DNA of 64,000 nucleotides, taken from assembly GCA_900554175.1 (NCBI GenBank), contig USGK01000004.1:1-64000 (forward strand). The letters are read 5' to 3'. Below are positions 1 to 8,168 of the stretch, in pieces; within the stretch, counting starts at the first letter, position 1; every line of letters starts with the position of its first letter. The position numbers were made by a program, and so were the translations under genes. The DNA is from an uncultured Clostridium sp. GTDB taxonomy: Bacteria; Bacillota; Clostridia; TANB77; CAG-508. The notes under the pieces were generated by a model. That model was not told the DNA's origin. It saw nothing but the letters and a program-made list of their open reading frames with translations, and did no database searches.

Positions 1-280
1 ACTTTTGTACATTCTTATTTTCAAAAATTTGTACATTTTTATATTGACATTAACATTACTTTTATTTCATAATATTTTCTCCTCTCATTTTTACCAATTA
101 TACCACTTCTTGTGAATTATTTAAATACTTTTCTTTTTGGAACTTGTTTTACTCAGTCTAATACTTCTTCAATTGTAACCATAGTGTGACAATTTTGCAT
201 AAAAATGTAAATAAATGCCTGATAAAGTCTAGCTATTTTTTTATTTTTTGTAGGTGCGAATGTGAGGCAAAAGTTTATGG
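1..280. other. Left flank outside the element
   Basis: This 280-base stretch is very AT-rich. A 66-codon frame on the minus strand (153-353) crosses the attachment core and has no homology that I recognise, so I do not call it a gene. It may be chromosomal or a neighbouring element. Confidence 0.35.
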
Positions 281-295
281 CCTTCGGGTTATGAG
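281..295. repeat. Left attachment-site core (attL)
   Basis: The 15 bases ccttcgggttatgag match the core at 26280-26294 exactly and in the same orientation. At the right end this sequence is the anticodon arm of a tRNA-Met on the minus strand. At the left end no tRNA half flanks it, so this looks like a non-tRNA or secondary junction. Confidence 0.75.
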
Positions 296-407
296 GGCTA
301 GTTGAGAGGTTTATGTAATTTAGTGAAATCAGGGGTTTTAACTGATTTATCAATGAAAATTGGGGAAATAGATTTTAGAACATTTGTGTGATTTTTTGTA
401 CTTTTTT

Positions 408-437
408 GAGAATTTTTTCCCCAACTTTTCCCCAATT
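408..437. repeat. Subterminal direct repeat, left copy
   Basis: About 30 bases containing tandem TTCCCCAA units recur with one mismatch at 26128-26157, in the same orientation. Both copies lie 110-150 bases inside the attachment cores. Such placement suits integrase or excisionase arm-type binding sites; the function is inferred. Confidence 0.6.
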
Positions 438-463
438 ATTTTTAACAAATATTGGAAGCAAAA

Positions 464-478
464 ATGGGAAACCTAAAA
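464..478. repeat. Subterminal inverted repeat, left copy
   Basis: The 15 bases atgggaaacctaaaa are the exact reverse complement of 26072-26086 near the other end of the element. The sequence lies just upstream of the tnpV-like gene. It could be a recombination protein site; the match is visible, the role is inferred. Confidence 0.5.
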
Positions 479-500
479 ATTTATTTTGGAGGTTTTGATT

Positions 501-857
501 ATGAAAAAAATTACTTATCATAAAGAAGGAGATTATTTAATTCCTGATTTAATTATGGATAATCCTTGCGAGAATTACCATATTGGAAAATATGGAAGAT
601 TAAGGTTAAATTATATTAAGAATTATAAAAGAGGCTTATATACTGAATTAATGCTAAATGGAACACTATCTAAACATCTTGCTGATATTGAAAATATAGC
701 TAATGAAAGAATTAGTTTGATAGTTAAACAATTAGCTGAATCAGAAAATGTTGATGAAGCTTTAAAAAGCAATAATCAACTTGCTTGGGTTCAAGCTATG
801 AATAATATTAAAAATAGAGCTGAAGAAATTGCTTATAATGAGATTATTTATGTATAG
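501..857 (+). CDS. TnpV-family transposon-encoded protein
   Basis: This 118-residue protein has the layout of the TnpV family, small proteins found on clostridial conjugative and mobilizable elements whose biochemical function is unknown. Features seen are the N-terminal ITYHKEGDYLIPDL segment, IGKYGRLR, a central HLADIENIANER helix, and a C-terminal AEEIAYNEIIY helix. I place the start at the ATG at 501, nine bases after a strong GGAGG. An upstream TTG in the same frame overlaps that ribosome site and is unlikely. It is followed 13 bases later by another small gene, probably in the same operon. It is the first gene inside the left end of the element. Confidence 0.8.
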   Translation: MKKITYHKEGDYLIPDLIMDNPCENYHIGKYGRLRLNYIKNYKRGLYTELMLNGTLSKHLADIENIANERISLIVKQLAESENVDEALKSNNQLAWVQAMNNIKNRAEEIAYNEIIYV

Positions 858-870
858 GAGGATTTGAGGT

Positions 871-1161
871 ATGAGTTTTAGAGAGGTTAATGAAGATATT
901 TTAAAAGAGCTTTGGGAATATAGAGACCAAACTAAGTTTGCATATTTAACTAAAGAAGATAAAAAACATATGATTTATTTTGACGAGATTACAGATAAAA
1001 TTTTAAATAGCATTCCGAAACAAAATAGGAAATTTGTTAGGCAACAGCTTAATAAACTTGATGATAATTTTTCTGATTATGTGTGCTATTGGAGCGAGAA
1101 ATATTATAGAAATGGATTTGTTGATGGAGCTAATATGATTATGGGATGTCTAGATGAATAA
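871..1161 (+). CDS. Small hypothetical protein, companion of TnpV
   Basis: This 96-residue charged, mainly helical protein ends with a YWSEKYYRNGFVDGANM segment. The pattern resembles small proteins that accompany TnpV on clostridial elements, but I cannot name a function. GGAGG lies upstream of the ATG and the gene starts 13 bases after the TnpV-like stop, so the two are probably cotranscribed. Two hairpin terminators follow. No signal peptide, membrane segment or metal-binding motif is visible. Confidence 0.65.
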   Translation: MSFREVNEDILKELWEYRDQTKFAYLTKEDKKHMIYFDEITDKILNSIPKQNRKFVRQQLNKLDDNFSDYVCYWSEKYYRNGFVDGANMIMGCLDE

Positions 1162-1182
1162 AATTTACACGAGTCAGTTTTT

Positions 1183-1203
1183 AAAGTGCAATTTTTGCAC
1201 TTT
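1183..1203 (+). terminator. Hairpin after the tnpV-like operon
   Basis: A nine-base-pair stem (aaagtgcaa / ttgcacttt) with a three-base loop sits 20 bases after the stop of the preceding gene. Confidence 0.6.
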
Positions 1204-1222
1204 AAATTTTCATACAATAAAT

Positions 1223-1266
1223 AGTGGGATTCTTGAGAATTTTATATTTTTCTCAAAAATCCCACT
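1223..1266. terminator. Bidirectional terminator between convergent genes
   Basis: The arms agtgggatt and aatcccact enclose a second pairing of ttgaga with tctcaa. The hairpin lies between the rightward tnpV-like operon and the convergent leftward gene ending at 1270, so it can serve both. Confidence 0.65.
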
Positions 1267-1269
1267 TAA

Positions 1270-2079
1270 CTAACAAACTATTTTTTCTATCTCTTTTCCA
1301 AGATTGTGATATATATTATCAAATTCCTTAAATTTTTGAAAATCAATACATTTTTTAAAGTGACCATAATATAGTTCCCATACTATAGTATATATTGAAT
1401 AATTCATAATCAAAATTGTATTTATCATAAAACCATAATCTTCTTTTCTTCCCATCCTATAATTATTAGCATTTAGTTGAATCGATATTATATTAGCATG
1501 AATATTACTACAATATCTTTTATAGTTTTTTAGTAAAATATTATAGTTTTTATCAGTATTTATAATATAATCAATTATACCCTGTAATCCCTGTTTTTTG
1601 GTATTATAATTTGTTTTTTTTAAGCATATATTTAAACCAAAATTTTCAGATACATACTTTATATTCTCATTATGTTTTTTATTAAAGCATTTTAAACTAA
1701 TTTTTTTCATTAGTACATCTTCATAATCTTTAAAAATCTCACATATATTTTCTTCAATTTTTTGAATAAAAATAAACTTTATTAGACTTTCTACGAGTGT
1801 TCTTGAAAGGATTTCAATTGAGATTATATTATTTGAATATACATTTTTTAATAATTCATCATATAGTACAGTTATATGAAATATATAGTGAAAAGTTAAT
1901 TCTTTTCTAACATTTTGTTTAGTCTTTTTCATATATAATTTTTCCACAATATCTAAAAATTGCATATAAAAAATATCCATACGATTAAAAATATCATATA
2001 ATTTCGATTTCTTCAACTTATTAATCTCTTTTAATATATCAACTTCAACTTTACTAATTTTTATGTTATCATTATCCAT
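1270..2079 (-). CDS. DUF5677-like protein
   Basis: This 269-residue protein is predicted helical and soluble. It carries the pattern of DUF5677-type proteins: a central helix with RTLVES (residues 93-98), then a long helical region and a YCSNIHAN segment near residue 190. These proteins often sit in defence islands and have been compared with HEPN-like helical folds, but their activity is not established. It lies 17 bases after the 120-residue gene transcribed in the same direction. Homology is inferred from pattern only. Another protein of similar style (13308-14297) lies elsewhere in the element. Confidence 0.55.
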   Translation of the reverse strand: MDNDNIKISKVEVDILKEINKLKKSKLYDIFNRMDIFYMQFLDIVEKLYMKKTKQNVRKELTFHYIFHITVLYDELLKNVYSNNIISIEILSRTLVESLIKFIFIQKIEENICEIFKDYEDVLMKKISLKCFNKKHNENIKYVSENFGLNICLKKTNYNTKKQGLQGIIDYIINTDKNYNILLKNYKRYCSNIHANIISIQLNANNYRMGRKEDYGFMINTILIMNYSIYTIVWELYYGHFKKCIDFQKFKEFDNIYHNLGKEIEKIVC

Positions 2080-2096
2080 TTTTCACCATAATTACA

Positions 2097-2459
2097 CTAA
2101 CTTTCATTAATTAAATTAATACAATAATTCGGATTGTTCATGTCTTCTATTTGATATTGTATTGCTTTTTGATTACATATTCTAATTATTGCAATTTTAA
2201 TTAAATAATTTCTTATATTCTCTACGTTTGAAATGCTTCTATTATTAATTTCATTATTTCTAATTTGTAATGTCATATTATTAATTTTACTTATTTCTTG
2301 ACTATAATGTTTATATAAAAATTCTATATAGCCAATATCTTCTTGGCAACTTCCAAACCCATAAGTACATACTCTTTGTAAATCTACTTTAATTTCATCT
2401 ATTTCTCCACTACTCTTATGTTGTAAAATCTTTAATATTAAATCTTCCACACTATACAT
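2097..2459 (-). CDS. Hypothetical protein, 120 residues
   Basis: I do not recognise this protein. It is predicted mostly helical and soluble, and contains Cys31 and Cys38 around a TYGFGSCQED segment. No known motif is visible. It has a GGAG-type ribosome site and lies 16 bases downstream of the DUF4143 gene and 17 bases upstream of the DUF5677-like gene, so all three are probably one operon under the repeat-containing promoter near 3800. Confidence 0.5.
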   Translation of the reverse strand: MYSVEDLILKILQHKSSGEIDEIKVDLQRVCTYGFGSCQEDIGYIEFLYKHYSQEISKINNMTLQIRNNEINNRSISNVENIRNYLIKIAIIRICNQKAIQYQIEDMNNPNYCINLINES

Positions 2460-2475
2460 TTATCATTTCTCCTTA

Positions 2476-3756
2476 CTAATGTTTCAAAGCAGTAATTGGA
2501 ACTACATATACTCCATCTGGTCTTTGATAAGCAGCATTTGTTAGTCCACAAATCACACACAAAACTGATGGTGCTTTTCCATTTTCATCTTCAATTTGTT
2601 TCTTTAAATTTAATAATTCATTTGCTGCTTTTTCAATTTGATTTGCTCCAAGTTTAATTTCAAATGCACACCACTGCCCATTTTCTAACTCTATAACACT
2701 ATCAATTTCTTTATCTTGGTAATCTTGATAATGATAACATTTGGCATTAAAACTATCAGCATAAACTTTTAAATCTCTTTCTACCATTGCTTCGAATAAA
2801 AATCCAAATGTCTCTAAATCATTTATAAGTTTATTTTCTTCTTTAATATTTAATAAAGAACATGCAATAGATGGATCTGCAAAATGCCTTTTTTCAGATT
2901 GTTTTACTCTTACAGAAGAACGAACGTTAGTTGAAAATGGCTCATCATTATCTAGTAAGAATAATCTATCTAATGCATTTAAATATGATGCTAATGTATC
3001 AATATCAATATCCTCATTATCTTTTTCGTTAATATCTTTCTTCAATGTCATATTCGATACTGTTGTACTTTCGTTTCTTGCTAAGGATTTCAATAAAAGC
3101 TTAACTTTATGCTTATCTCTATTTATTCCATCTAGTCTATATAAATCATCATCAACTATTAAATTAATATATTCTTCTATCGCTTCACTTGCATCTTTTG
3201 CAGAATAGTCTAAATTTGCTGGCCAGCCTCCTCTAATTATTAATCTTGCTAAATTTCTTAAATCTACTTCTCCAGTTGCTTTTCCTTTAAACTTATTATT
3301 ACATAAATCTTCTAATGATATATCTCCTGTAGAATCTCCTGACTCATATAAACTCATTGTTCTTAAATGTATTTTTCCATATCTTCCAGCACCGCTATGA
3401 GCTATTCCTTTCCTATTAGGAGTAGAAGAACCTGTTAAAATATATTGGCCTTTTAAACCTGTTTTATCAACATCGATTCTAATTTCATCCCATAGATTTG
3501 TTGCTTCTTGCCATTCATCAATTAGTCTTGGTTTTTCTCCTTCCAAAACAATAGCTGGTGACATTTTTGCCAGTTCAACATTGTTTGATTGTTCTCCAGT
3601 AGTTTTATGCAATAAAATTTCACTATTAGAATGATACCTTCCAGCCCATGTTTTACCACAATACTTTGGTCCTTCAATACTAATTGCACCAAATATTTTT
3701 AAATAGTGTTCTATTTTCTTATCAGCTATTCTCTTTCTATAATTCTCTATTTTCAT
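2476..3756 (-). CDS. DUF4143-type P-loop ATPase
   Basis: This 426-residue protein belongs to the AAA_14/DUF4143 group of ATPases, common in clostridia and often on mobile DNA, with no settled cellular role. An N-terminal Walker A (GPKYCGKT, residues 29-36) and Walker B-like LIDEWQ (about 78-83) are followed by the DUF4143 part. The C-terminal segment has an ID followed by FEIKLG, the spacing of a restriction-endonuclease-like fold. Length and motif order are normal for the family. The gene is preceded by a good promoter (TTGACA/TAAAAT) overlapping four 23-bp-spaced CACGGA repeats, which suggests autoregulation or control by a dedicated repressor. Confidence 0.85.
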   Translation of the reverse strand: MKIENYRKRIADKKIEHYLKIFGAISIEGPKYCGKTWAGRYHSNSEILLHKTTGEQSNNVELAKMSPAIVLEGEKPRLIDEWQEATNLWDEIRIDVDKTGLKGQYILTGSSTPNRKGIAHSGAGRYGKIHLRTMSLYESGDSTGDISLEDLCNNKFKGKATGEVDLRNLARLIIRGGWPANLDYSAKDASEAIEEYINLIVDDDLYRLDGINRDKHKVKLLLKSLARNESTTVSNMTLKKDINEKDNEDIDIDTLASYLNALDRLFLLDNDEPFSTNVRSSVRVKQSEKRHFADPSIACSLLNIKEENKLINDLETFGFLFEAMVERDLKVYADSFNAKCYHYQDYQDKEIDSVIELENGQWCAFEIKLGANQIEKAANELLNLKKQIEDENGKAPSVLCVICGLTNAAYQRPDGVYVVPITALKH

Positions 3757-3794
3757 AGATAATCACCTCTTAAATATTAGCATTTCATAAATAT

Positions 3795-3823
3795 ATTTTA
3801 CATCAATCCGTGATATTTGTCAA
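3795..3823 (-). promoter_or_regulatory. Promoter of the DUF4143 operon
   Basis: On the minus strand TTGACA (3818-3823) and TAAAAT (3795-3800) are separated by exactly 17 bases. One of the four CACGGA repeats lies in the spacer, so a repeat-binding protein would occlude RNA polymerase. Confidence 0.7.
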
Positions 3824-3881
3824 TTTTAATCCGTGGCATTTTTTAATTTTGTTCCGTGTTTTTTTAATATTTTGTTCCGTG
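3807..3881 (-). repeat. Four CACGGA repeats at exact 23-bp spacing
   Basis: The plus-strand hexamer tccgtg starts at 3807, 3830, 3853 and 3876, a strict 23-base period. The intervening sequence is A/T tract with partial conservation. The array sits between a metallophosphoesterase gene and the DUF4143 gene, overlapping the latter's promoter. It looks like an operator array or iterons rather than a CRISPR, since the conserved part is only six to seven bases. Confidence 0.75.
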
Positions 3882-3904
3882 ATTTTTATCTGTATAATAT
3901 TCTC

Positions 3905-4672
3905 TTATTCAAATATACTTTTAAATTCTAATGGAACGATATCTTCATACAATAAAACAAATTGGTCATTTACCTGTCTATTATCATGATAATGTCCAAA
4001 ATACCACTTTTTAAATTTACATTTCTCCATAATCTTTTGAAAATAGTCTGTTAAATAATCTTTCTTATATTTTCCTGCTCCTAATATCGTTTGAATACTT
4101 GTAGGACAACAATGAGAAATTACATAGTCAACTTTATAATTCACTTTTTCTAAATTATTTATACCATTTTGCATTTCTTCTTTAGTTGGTAATTCCAAAT
4201 CCCACCATGAAAAATCTCTTATTCTAAAATATGCTTCTCTTTTTCGATATTTATATATTCTTTCTTCTTCGTCCAAATTTAATATTCCGTCTTGAATATC
4301 ATGTGATTTAGCTCCCCCAAATGCAAAGAATTTTTTGCTATCAATATCAAAAATTTCTCCACGCATTAAATGTAAAATTGAATCTCTTATTTTATGTACT
4401 TTTCCTCCATGCCATTCTTCTACTGGATAATCATTATATAATCTTGTAAAGTTTTCATGATTTCCATCTACAAATAAGGTGGTAAAATTCTTATTATTCA
4501 ACCAGTCTAAAGCTTCTTTTTCTCTGCTACTTTCTTCTTCAAATGTCCATACTCCACCAAAATCACCACATATTATTATATAGTCATTCTTTGTCATTTC
4601 AGCTTGTATGGGAAATTGGTCATCAGCTAATCTTGTGAAATCTGAATGGGTGTCTCCTGTTATATAAATCAT
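3905..4672 (-). CDS. Calcineurin-like metallophosphoesterase
   Basis: This 255-residue protein contains all five metallophosphoesterase motifs in order: GDTHSD (6-11), GDFGG (36-40), GNHEN (70-74), SHCCP and GHYHDN. These bind a two-metal centre that hydrolyses phosphoesters; the substrate cannot be told from sequence. There is no signal peptide, so it is cytoplasmic. It starts 14 bases after the stop of a second metallophosphoesterase gene, so the two are likely cotranscribed. Such pairs are common cargo of clostridial elements and phages, where nucleic-acid or nucleotide processing is suspected. Confidence 0.85.
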   Translation of the reverse strand: MIYITGDTHSDFTRLADDQFPIQAEMTKNDYIIICGDFGGVWTFEEESSREKEALDWLNNKNFTTLFVDGNHENFTRLYNDYPVEEWHGGKVHKIRDSILHLMRGEIFDIDSKKFFAFGGAKSHDIQDGILNLDEEERIYKYRKREAYFRIRDFSWWDLELPTKEEMQNGINNLEKVNYKVDYVISHCCPTSIQTILGAGKYKKDYLTDYFQKIMEKCKFKKWYFGHYHDNRQVNDQFVLLYEDIVPLEFKSIFE

Positions 4673-4686
4673 GCTTACCTCCTCTA

Positions 4687-5775
4687 TTATTTCTTTTCTT
4701 TCACCTTTTTCAATAATTCTTTTAAGCTAATTGGTTTAAAACCAATTACATCTACTGAAACATTAATATGTAATTTTTCAGAATATAAATCTTCTGGATA
4801 TTCCATTTCATTTGTTTCAGGATTTATTTTATGTAATGGATTATTATGAATATGTCCATGAACATTCACATATCCTTTAGGTATTTCTGTATCTTTTAAA
4901 GGCTTATGAGATAATATTAATTTTTCATTATTTAATTTTAATGGATTCTCAGGTATAAATCCAAATCCTACATTTCTGAAAAATTCTTTAGATTTTTTAT
5001 CATGATTTCCTCTTATTAAAAACTTTTTACCTTTTAATTTTGGTATTAATTCTTTCATATCACTTTCGCTTGTTAATGCTACATCTCCTAAATGGAAAAC
5101 TGTATCAAAGTCGGTAACTGTATTATTCCAATTTTCAATCAAAACTCTATTCATTTCTTCTACATCTTTAAATGGTCTATTGCAATATTTAATAATATTT
5201 TTATGATTGAAATGTGTATCTGATATAAAATATGTTTTTGCATTTTTTAATCCCTTATAATATTCAAATATATCTGTGATTTCTTTTCCTCCAAAATACC
5301 TTTTATAATCATCTTTTTCGTTTTCTTTCCACCACTCAAATTTTTCTTTAATTTTATTTCTTATTTCTCTAGTGTCTATATCCGAATTTTCCTCAATTGC
5401 AAATAAAACATCTATGTTATCACTTCCACAAATTATAAAATCATAATTTCTTATTTCATCATATCCATATTTATCTTTTACTTTTTCTATTTTTTTATCA
5501 TAAGAAATGTATAAATAATCATCTTTAAATAAATGATTTTCTTTAATATATGTATAATATAAATCTTTTACACCTGAAGTTTTTACAAATCCTGTCATAT
5601 ACCATATTGTTCTGCTTCGGATCTCTGTATAATCTTTTGGTAAATCTTCTTTTTTAATTTTAGTATGATATCTTCCTTTTGAATATAGAAATTCGTTTTC
5701 AGTATCAAGTGTATTTCTCCAATTCTTTCTATCAAATTTACCTTTTGTATACCAATTAGATTTTATTCTTGCCAT
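4687..5775 (-). CDS. Two-part protein with C-terminal metallophosphoesterase
   Basis: The C-terminal half is a metallophosphoesterase with SDTHFNH (185-191), GDVAL (230-234), GNHDK (256-260), SHKPL and GHIH. This subtype is the small YfcE/phage-like class. The first 175 residues form a separate charged domain I do not recognise; it includes a WYMTGFVKTSG segment and a YDFIICGSDNID stretch. The protein is 362 residues, about twice the length of stand-alone members of this class. It is probably translated with the 255-residue phosphoesterase just downstream. Confidence 0.8.
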   Translation of the reverse strand: MARIKSNWYTKGKFDRKNWRNTLDTENEFLYSKGRYHTKIKKEDLPKDYTEIRSRTIWYMTGFVKTSGVKDLYYTYIKENHLFKDDYLYISYDKKIEKVKDKYGYDEIRNYDFIICGSDNIDVLFAIEENSDIDTREIRNKIKEKFEWWKENEKDDYKRYFGGKEITDIFEYYKGLKNAKTYFISDTHFNHKNIIKYCNRPFKDVEEMNRVLIENWNNTVTDFDTVFHLGDVALTSESDMKELIPKLKGKKFLIRGNHDKKSKEFFRNVGFGFIPENPLKLNNEKLILSHKPLKDTEIPKGYVNVHGHIHNNPLHKINPETNEMEYPEDLYSEKLHINVSVDVIGFKPISLKELLKKVKEKK

Positions 5776-5882
5776 ATCATTCTTCCCCCTTCGGATTATT
5801 TATGTTTGTTTTTCGATATTATTATGTTTATTTTTTGAACATTGTATTGTAAAATATTAGGCAGATTTCTCTGCCTTAAATA

Positions 5883-6194
5883 TTATTTTTCTTCTAACTT
5901 CCTTTTAAATTCAATAAATTCTAACACTTCTTTTTGTGATTTATTAGATAATTCATCAAATGTTCTTGAAAACTTTGCAATTCTTTTTTCTCTATCCTCC
6001 CCTGTATATAATTCTTCCATAGATAATCCATATATCTTTGAAAAGAAATATAATTCCTCTGCTGTAATTTTTCTTGTTCCATTTTCAATATTTGTTATAA
6101 CCAAACGTCTTACTCCTAGCATTCCAGCTAATTCTTCTTGTGTAAACCTTGTTTTTTCTCTTATTTTTTTTAATCTTCTACCTAAATTTTCCAT
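5883..6194 (-). CDS. XRE-family transcriptional regulator
   Basis: This is a 103-residue protein with an N-terminal helix-turn-helix of the Cro/C1/XRE type (FTQEELAGMLGVRRLVITNIENG, cut as residues 18-40), followed by a helical region rich in Lys and Glu that likely dimerises. It lies between the phosphoesterase pair and the radical SAM gene and is transcribed in the same direction. It may regulate the neighbouring cargo or the element's own genes; its operator is not identified. Confidence 0.85.
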   Translation of the reverse strand: MENLGRRLKKIREKTRFTQEELAGMLGVRRLVITNIENGTRKITAEELYFFSKIYGLSMEELYTGEDREKRIAKFSRTFDELSNKSQKEVLEFIEFKRKLEEK

Positions 6195-6309
6195 AATTAT
6201 TATCCTTTATTTGATATTAATAATTTATCATATAAAGTTCGATTTTGCAACATTGATATTTTATTTTCAAACATTTTTATTTTGTCTTATTAACTTTTAT
6301 TTTTATGTA

Positions 6310-7341
6310 TCAATGTACACACTCTTTTGCATTAATATCAAAAATTCTACACCCGCCATGACAAATATTAAAATAATTACATTTATTGCAATTATTATTA
6401 TTTATCTTTTCTCTAATTACTCTAAATTCTTTACCGTCTCTCCAAACATCTTCAATATTCCTTTTATGTAGATCTTCCCCTTTAATTTTATTAATCATAA
6501 AAGAACATGGATACATCTTCATTTCCTCTGAAATAAATGCTGAAAATCTGCCTGCTTCACAAAAATCTACACTTTCTACATTTAAATCATTAATTTCTTT
6601 TACTAAGAAAGAAATTGCACAACTATCAAATCCTACTTTAAAAGGTAATGTTTTATGATTTATTATATGAAAAAAATCACTTAATTTTTCAGTATTTTTT
6701 AAATTATATATATCATATTCTTTTTGTGGTTTATAATTCAGAAAAATTATTGCATTAATACCTTCAATTTCTTGTGGTAATTCATCTAATATTTTAATAG
6801 CTTTATCAATAGTTTTAGAGTTCAATATAAAATGTATATTTGTTTTTATTTTATTATTAATAAGTTTCCTTATAGCTTTGAATGATTCCGTATATGGTTC
6901 ATATAAACTTACTGCAACAGCACCACAAAATTCTTGACTTGCTTTTAGTACTTCTTCTGTTAACCCTCTTCCATTTGTTGTATATGATGGAATAATTCCA
7001 AACTCACGAGTTATTTTTACTAATTCTATAAAATTAGGATGTTGATTAGGATTTCCTCCTCCAAGAGCTACTTGCATAACTCCTAAGTCGCTTGCCTGTT
7101 TTATAATATTTTTATAATTCTCTATACTCATATGCTTGCCATTTACATTTGATTTTCTATAGCAAAAATCGCAGTTGTTTTCGCAATAATTTGTTATAGA
7201 TATATCAAGCAATTCTGGACCTTCTAATCTCATAAATGGATCTATTCCATCATATCCATTTCTCATCATAAAACCATTTTTCTTATTAAAGATACAATAA
7301 TATTTACTTTTCTTATTATTCTTTATTATATATCTGTTCAT
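6310..7341 (-). CDS. Radical SAM/SPASM protein
   Basis: This 343-residue enzyme has the radical SAM cluster motif C-x3-C-x2-C (Cys53, Cys57, Cys60) in an ITNYCENNCDFCYRKS context, followed by the GGGNP SAM-binding segment. The C-terminal region has spaced cysteines ending with CNKCNYFNICHGGC and a last Cys next to the C terminus, as in SPASM domains that bind extra iron-sulfur clusters. Members usually modify peptides or proteins. Its ATG overlaps the stop of the serine-motif gene upstream (TAATG) once that gene's +1 shift is applied, so the two are translationally coupled. The small protein is therefore the likely substrate or partner. Confidence 0.85.
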   Translation of the reverse strand: MNRYIIKNNKKSKYYCIFNKKNGFMMRNGYDGIDPFMRLEGPELLDISITNYCENNCDFCYRKSNVNGKHMSIENYKNIIKQASDLGVMQVALGGGNPNQHPNFIELVKITREFGIIPSYTTNGRGLTEEVLKASQEFCGAVAVSLYEPYTESFKAIRKLINNKIKTNIHFILNSKTIDKAIKILDELPQEIEGINAIIFLNYKPQKEYDIYNLKNTEKLSDFFHIINHKTLPFKVGFDSCAISFLVKEINDLNVESVDFCEAGRFSAFISEEMKMYPCSFMINKIKGEDLHKRNIEDVWRDGKEFRVIREKINNNNCNKCNYFNICHGGCRIFDINAKECVH

Positions 7342-7758
7342 TAAATTTCACCTATTTCTCCATTCAGATAAAAATCATCTTCTACTATTAAAAAACTTTC
7401 CATACTAAAAAAAGCTTCTGTTTCTGTTCCTCCATTATCTGTACTCAAATTTCCCCAATATACATGATGTCCGTTTTTTTATATGTTCTTCTACTTTTTT
7501 TATTGTATCTTCCTCAAAATGTTCACTTTCTAAAAATTCTCTAATACTTTTTCCTTTTCCATATCTTTTAACATACTCAACTAAGTCTTCTTTAGCTTCA
7601 TCTATAGCTTTAAATAATTCATCAAATATAAAATTTAATTTTGAATTACCTTGCACCCCTATTTTATTCATAAATAACTTCTTTGAAAGTTCATCTTTAG
7701 ATGCCAGTATAAAAGATGTTGAAGAACTATTAGTTACAAAATCTGTTTTTATTTTCAT
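7341..7758 (-). CDS. SSST-motif small protein, read through a CGGA +1 site
   Basis: The N terminus MKIKTDFVTNSSSTSFIL belongs to a recurrent clostridial pattern of (D/G)FV(T/S)NSSS(S/T)SF at the very start of small proteins; function unknown. In the first frame the protein ends after 107 residues, but its tail is unrelated to the family. Codon 96 is CGG (7471-7473). If CGGA is read as one Gly, the protein continues with HHVYWGNLSTDNGGTE to a 138-residue product. Its stop then overlaps the radical SAM start codon as TAATG. The exact stop/start overlap strongly supports the shifted frame. A neighbouring run of seven A is an alternative slip site. Confidence 0.8.
7471..7474 (-). other. In-frame CGG at +1 shift site (SSST-motif gene)
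   Basis: On the minus strand the codons are AAA CGG ACA in the first frame. Taking CGGA as one unit gives Lys-Gly-His-His-Val-Tyr-Trp-Gly and an open frame to the radical SAM start. This is the only in-frame CGG in the mobile element. Confidence 0.75.
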
Positions 7759-8168
7759 TTATCTAACCTCGCTATCAATATATTAAAATTCTTTATTAAA
7801 TTTTCGTCATACTTAAAATAATAAGAAATGTTATAACTATTACTGTCTATATTCAATTTGTATAAACTATAATCTTCATTACAATGTTTTATTAATCTCT
7901 TTATCTCATTATTATTTAACAACTCTTTATTATATAAATATTTTTCAAAACTTTCATATTCCTGCATATAATACTTTGTATACATTTCTTTCATATCAAC
8001 ATAACCTGTAAATACACAATTATAAATTTTCTTTAAATATTTTTCTGCAAATGAATTTTCTCTTACTTTAGATAATTTTAAAAATCTTTCTAAATATGTA
8101 TTAAAATCAATATTATTAGGAGCTATACAATAAAAATCTTCACCAATTTTAATAATCTTCATTGCCAT
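7755..8168 (-). CDS. Hypothetical protein between NACHT and SSST-motif genes
   Basis: I do not recognise this 137-residue protein. It is acidic-basic mixed, Tyr- and Asn-rich, predicted helical in the middle, with no metal or nucleotide motif. Its start overlaps the end of the trypsin-NACHT gene by 20 bases, and its stop overlaps the start of the SSST-motif gene by four bases. This tight coupling links the STAND protein, this protein, the serine-motif protein and the radical SAM enzyme into one transcript. Either of two nearby ATGs (8168 or 8162) could be the start. Confidence 0.65.
   Translation of the reverse strand: MAMKIIKIGEDFYCIAPNNIDFNTYLERFLKLSKVRENSFAEKYLKKIYNCVFTGYVDMKEMYTKYYMQEYESFEKYLYNKELLNNNEIKRLIKHCNEDYSLYKLNIDSNSYNISYYFKYDENLIKNFNILIARLDK

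Noticed and set aside
153..353. 66-codon frame on the minus strand across the left attachment core
   Set aside because: No ribosome site, no recognised homology, very AT-rich.
3807..3881. CRISPR array
   Set aside because: Conserved unit is only six to seven bases with A/T-rich unlike spacers of 16-17 bases; no cas genes are present.
5842..6471. 209-codon plus-strand frame opposite the XRE regulator
   Set aside because: It is antisense to two clear genes and is composed of Phe, Ile and Leu from AT-rich complement; no start signal.
7471..7480. Slippage on the T7/A7 run as the cause in the SSST-motif gene
   Set aside because: Possible, since removing one A also restores frame, but the adjacent in-frame CGG explains it in the same way as the other five sites, which have no homopolymer.
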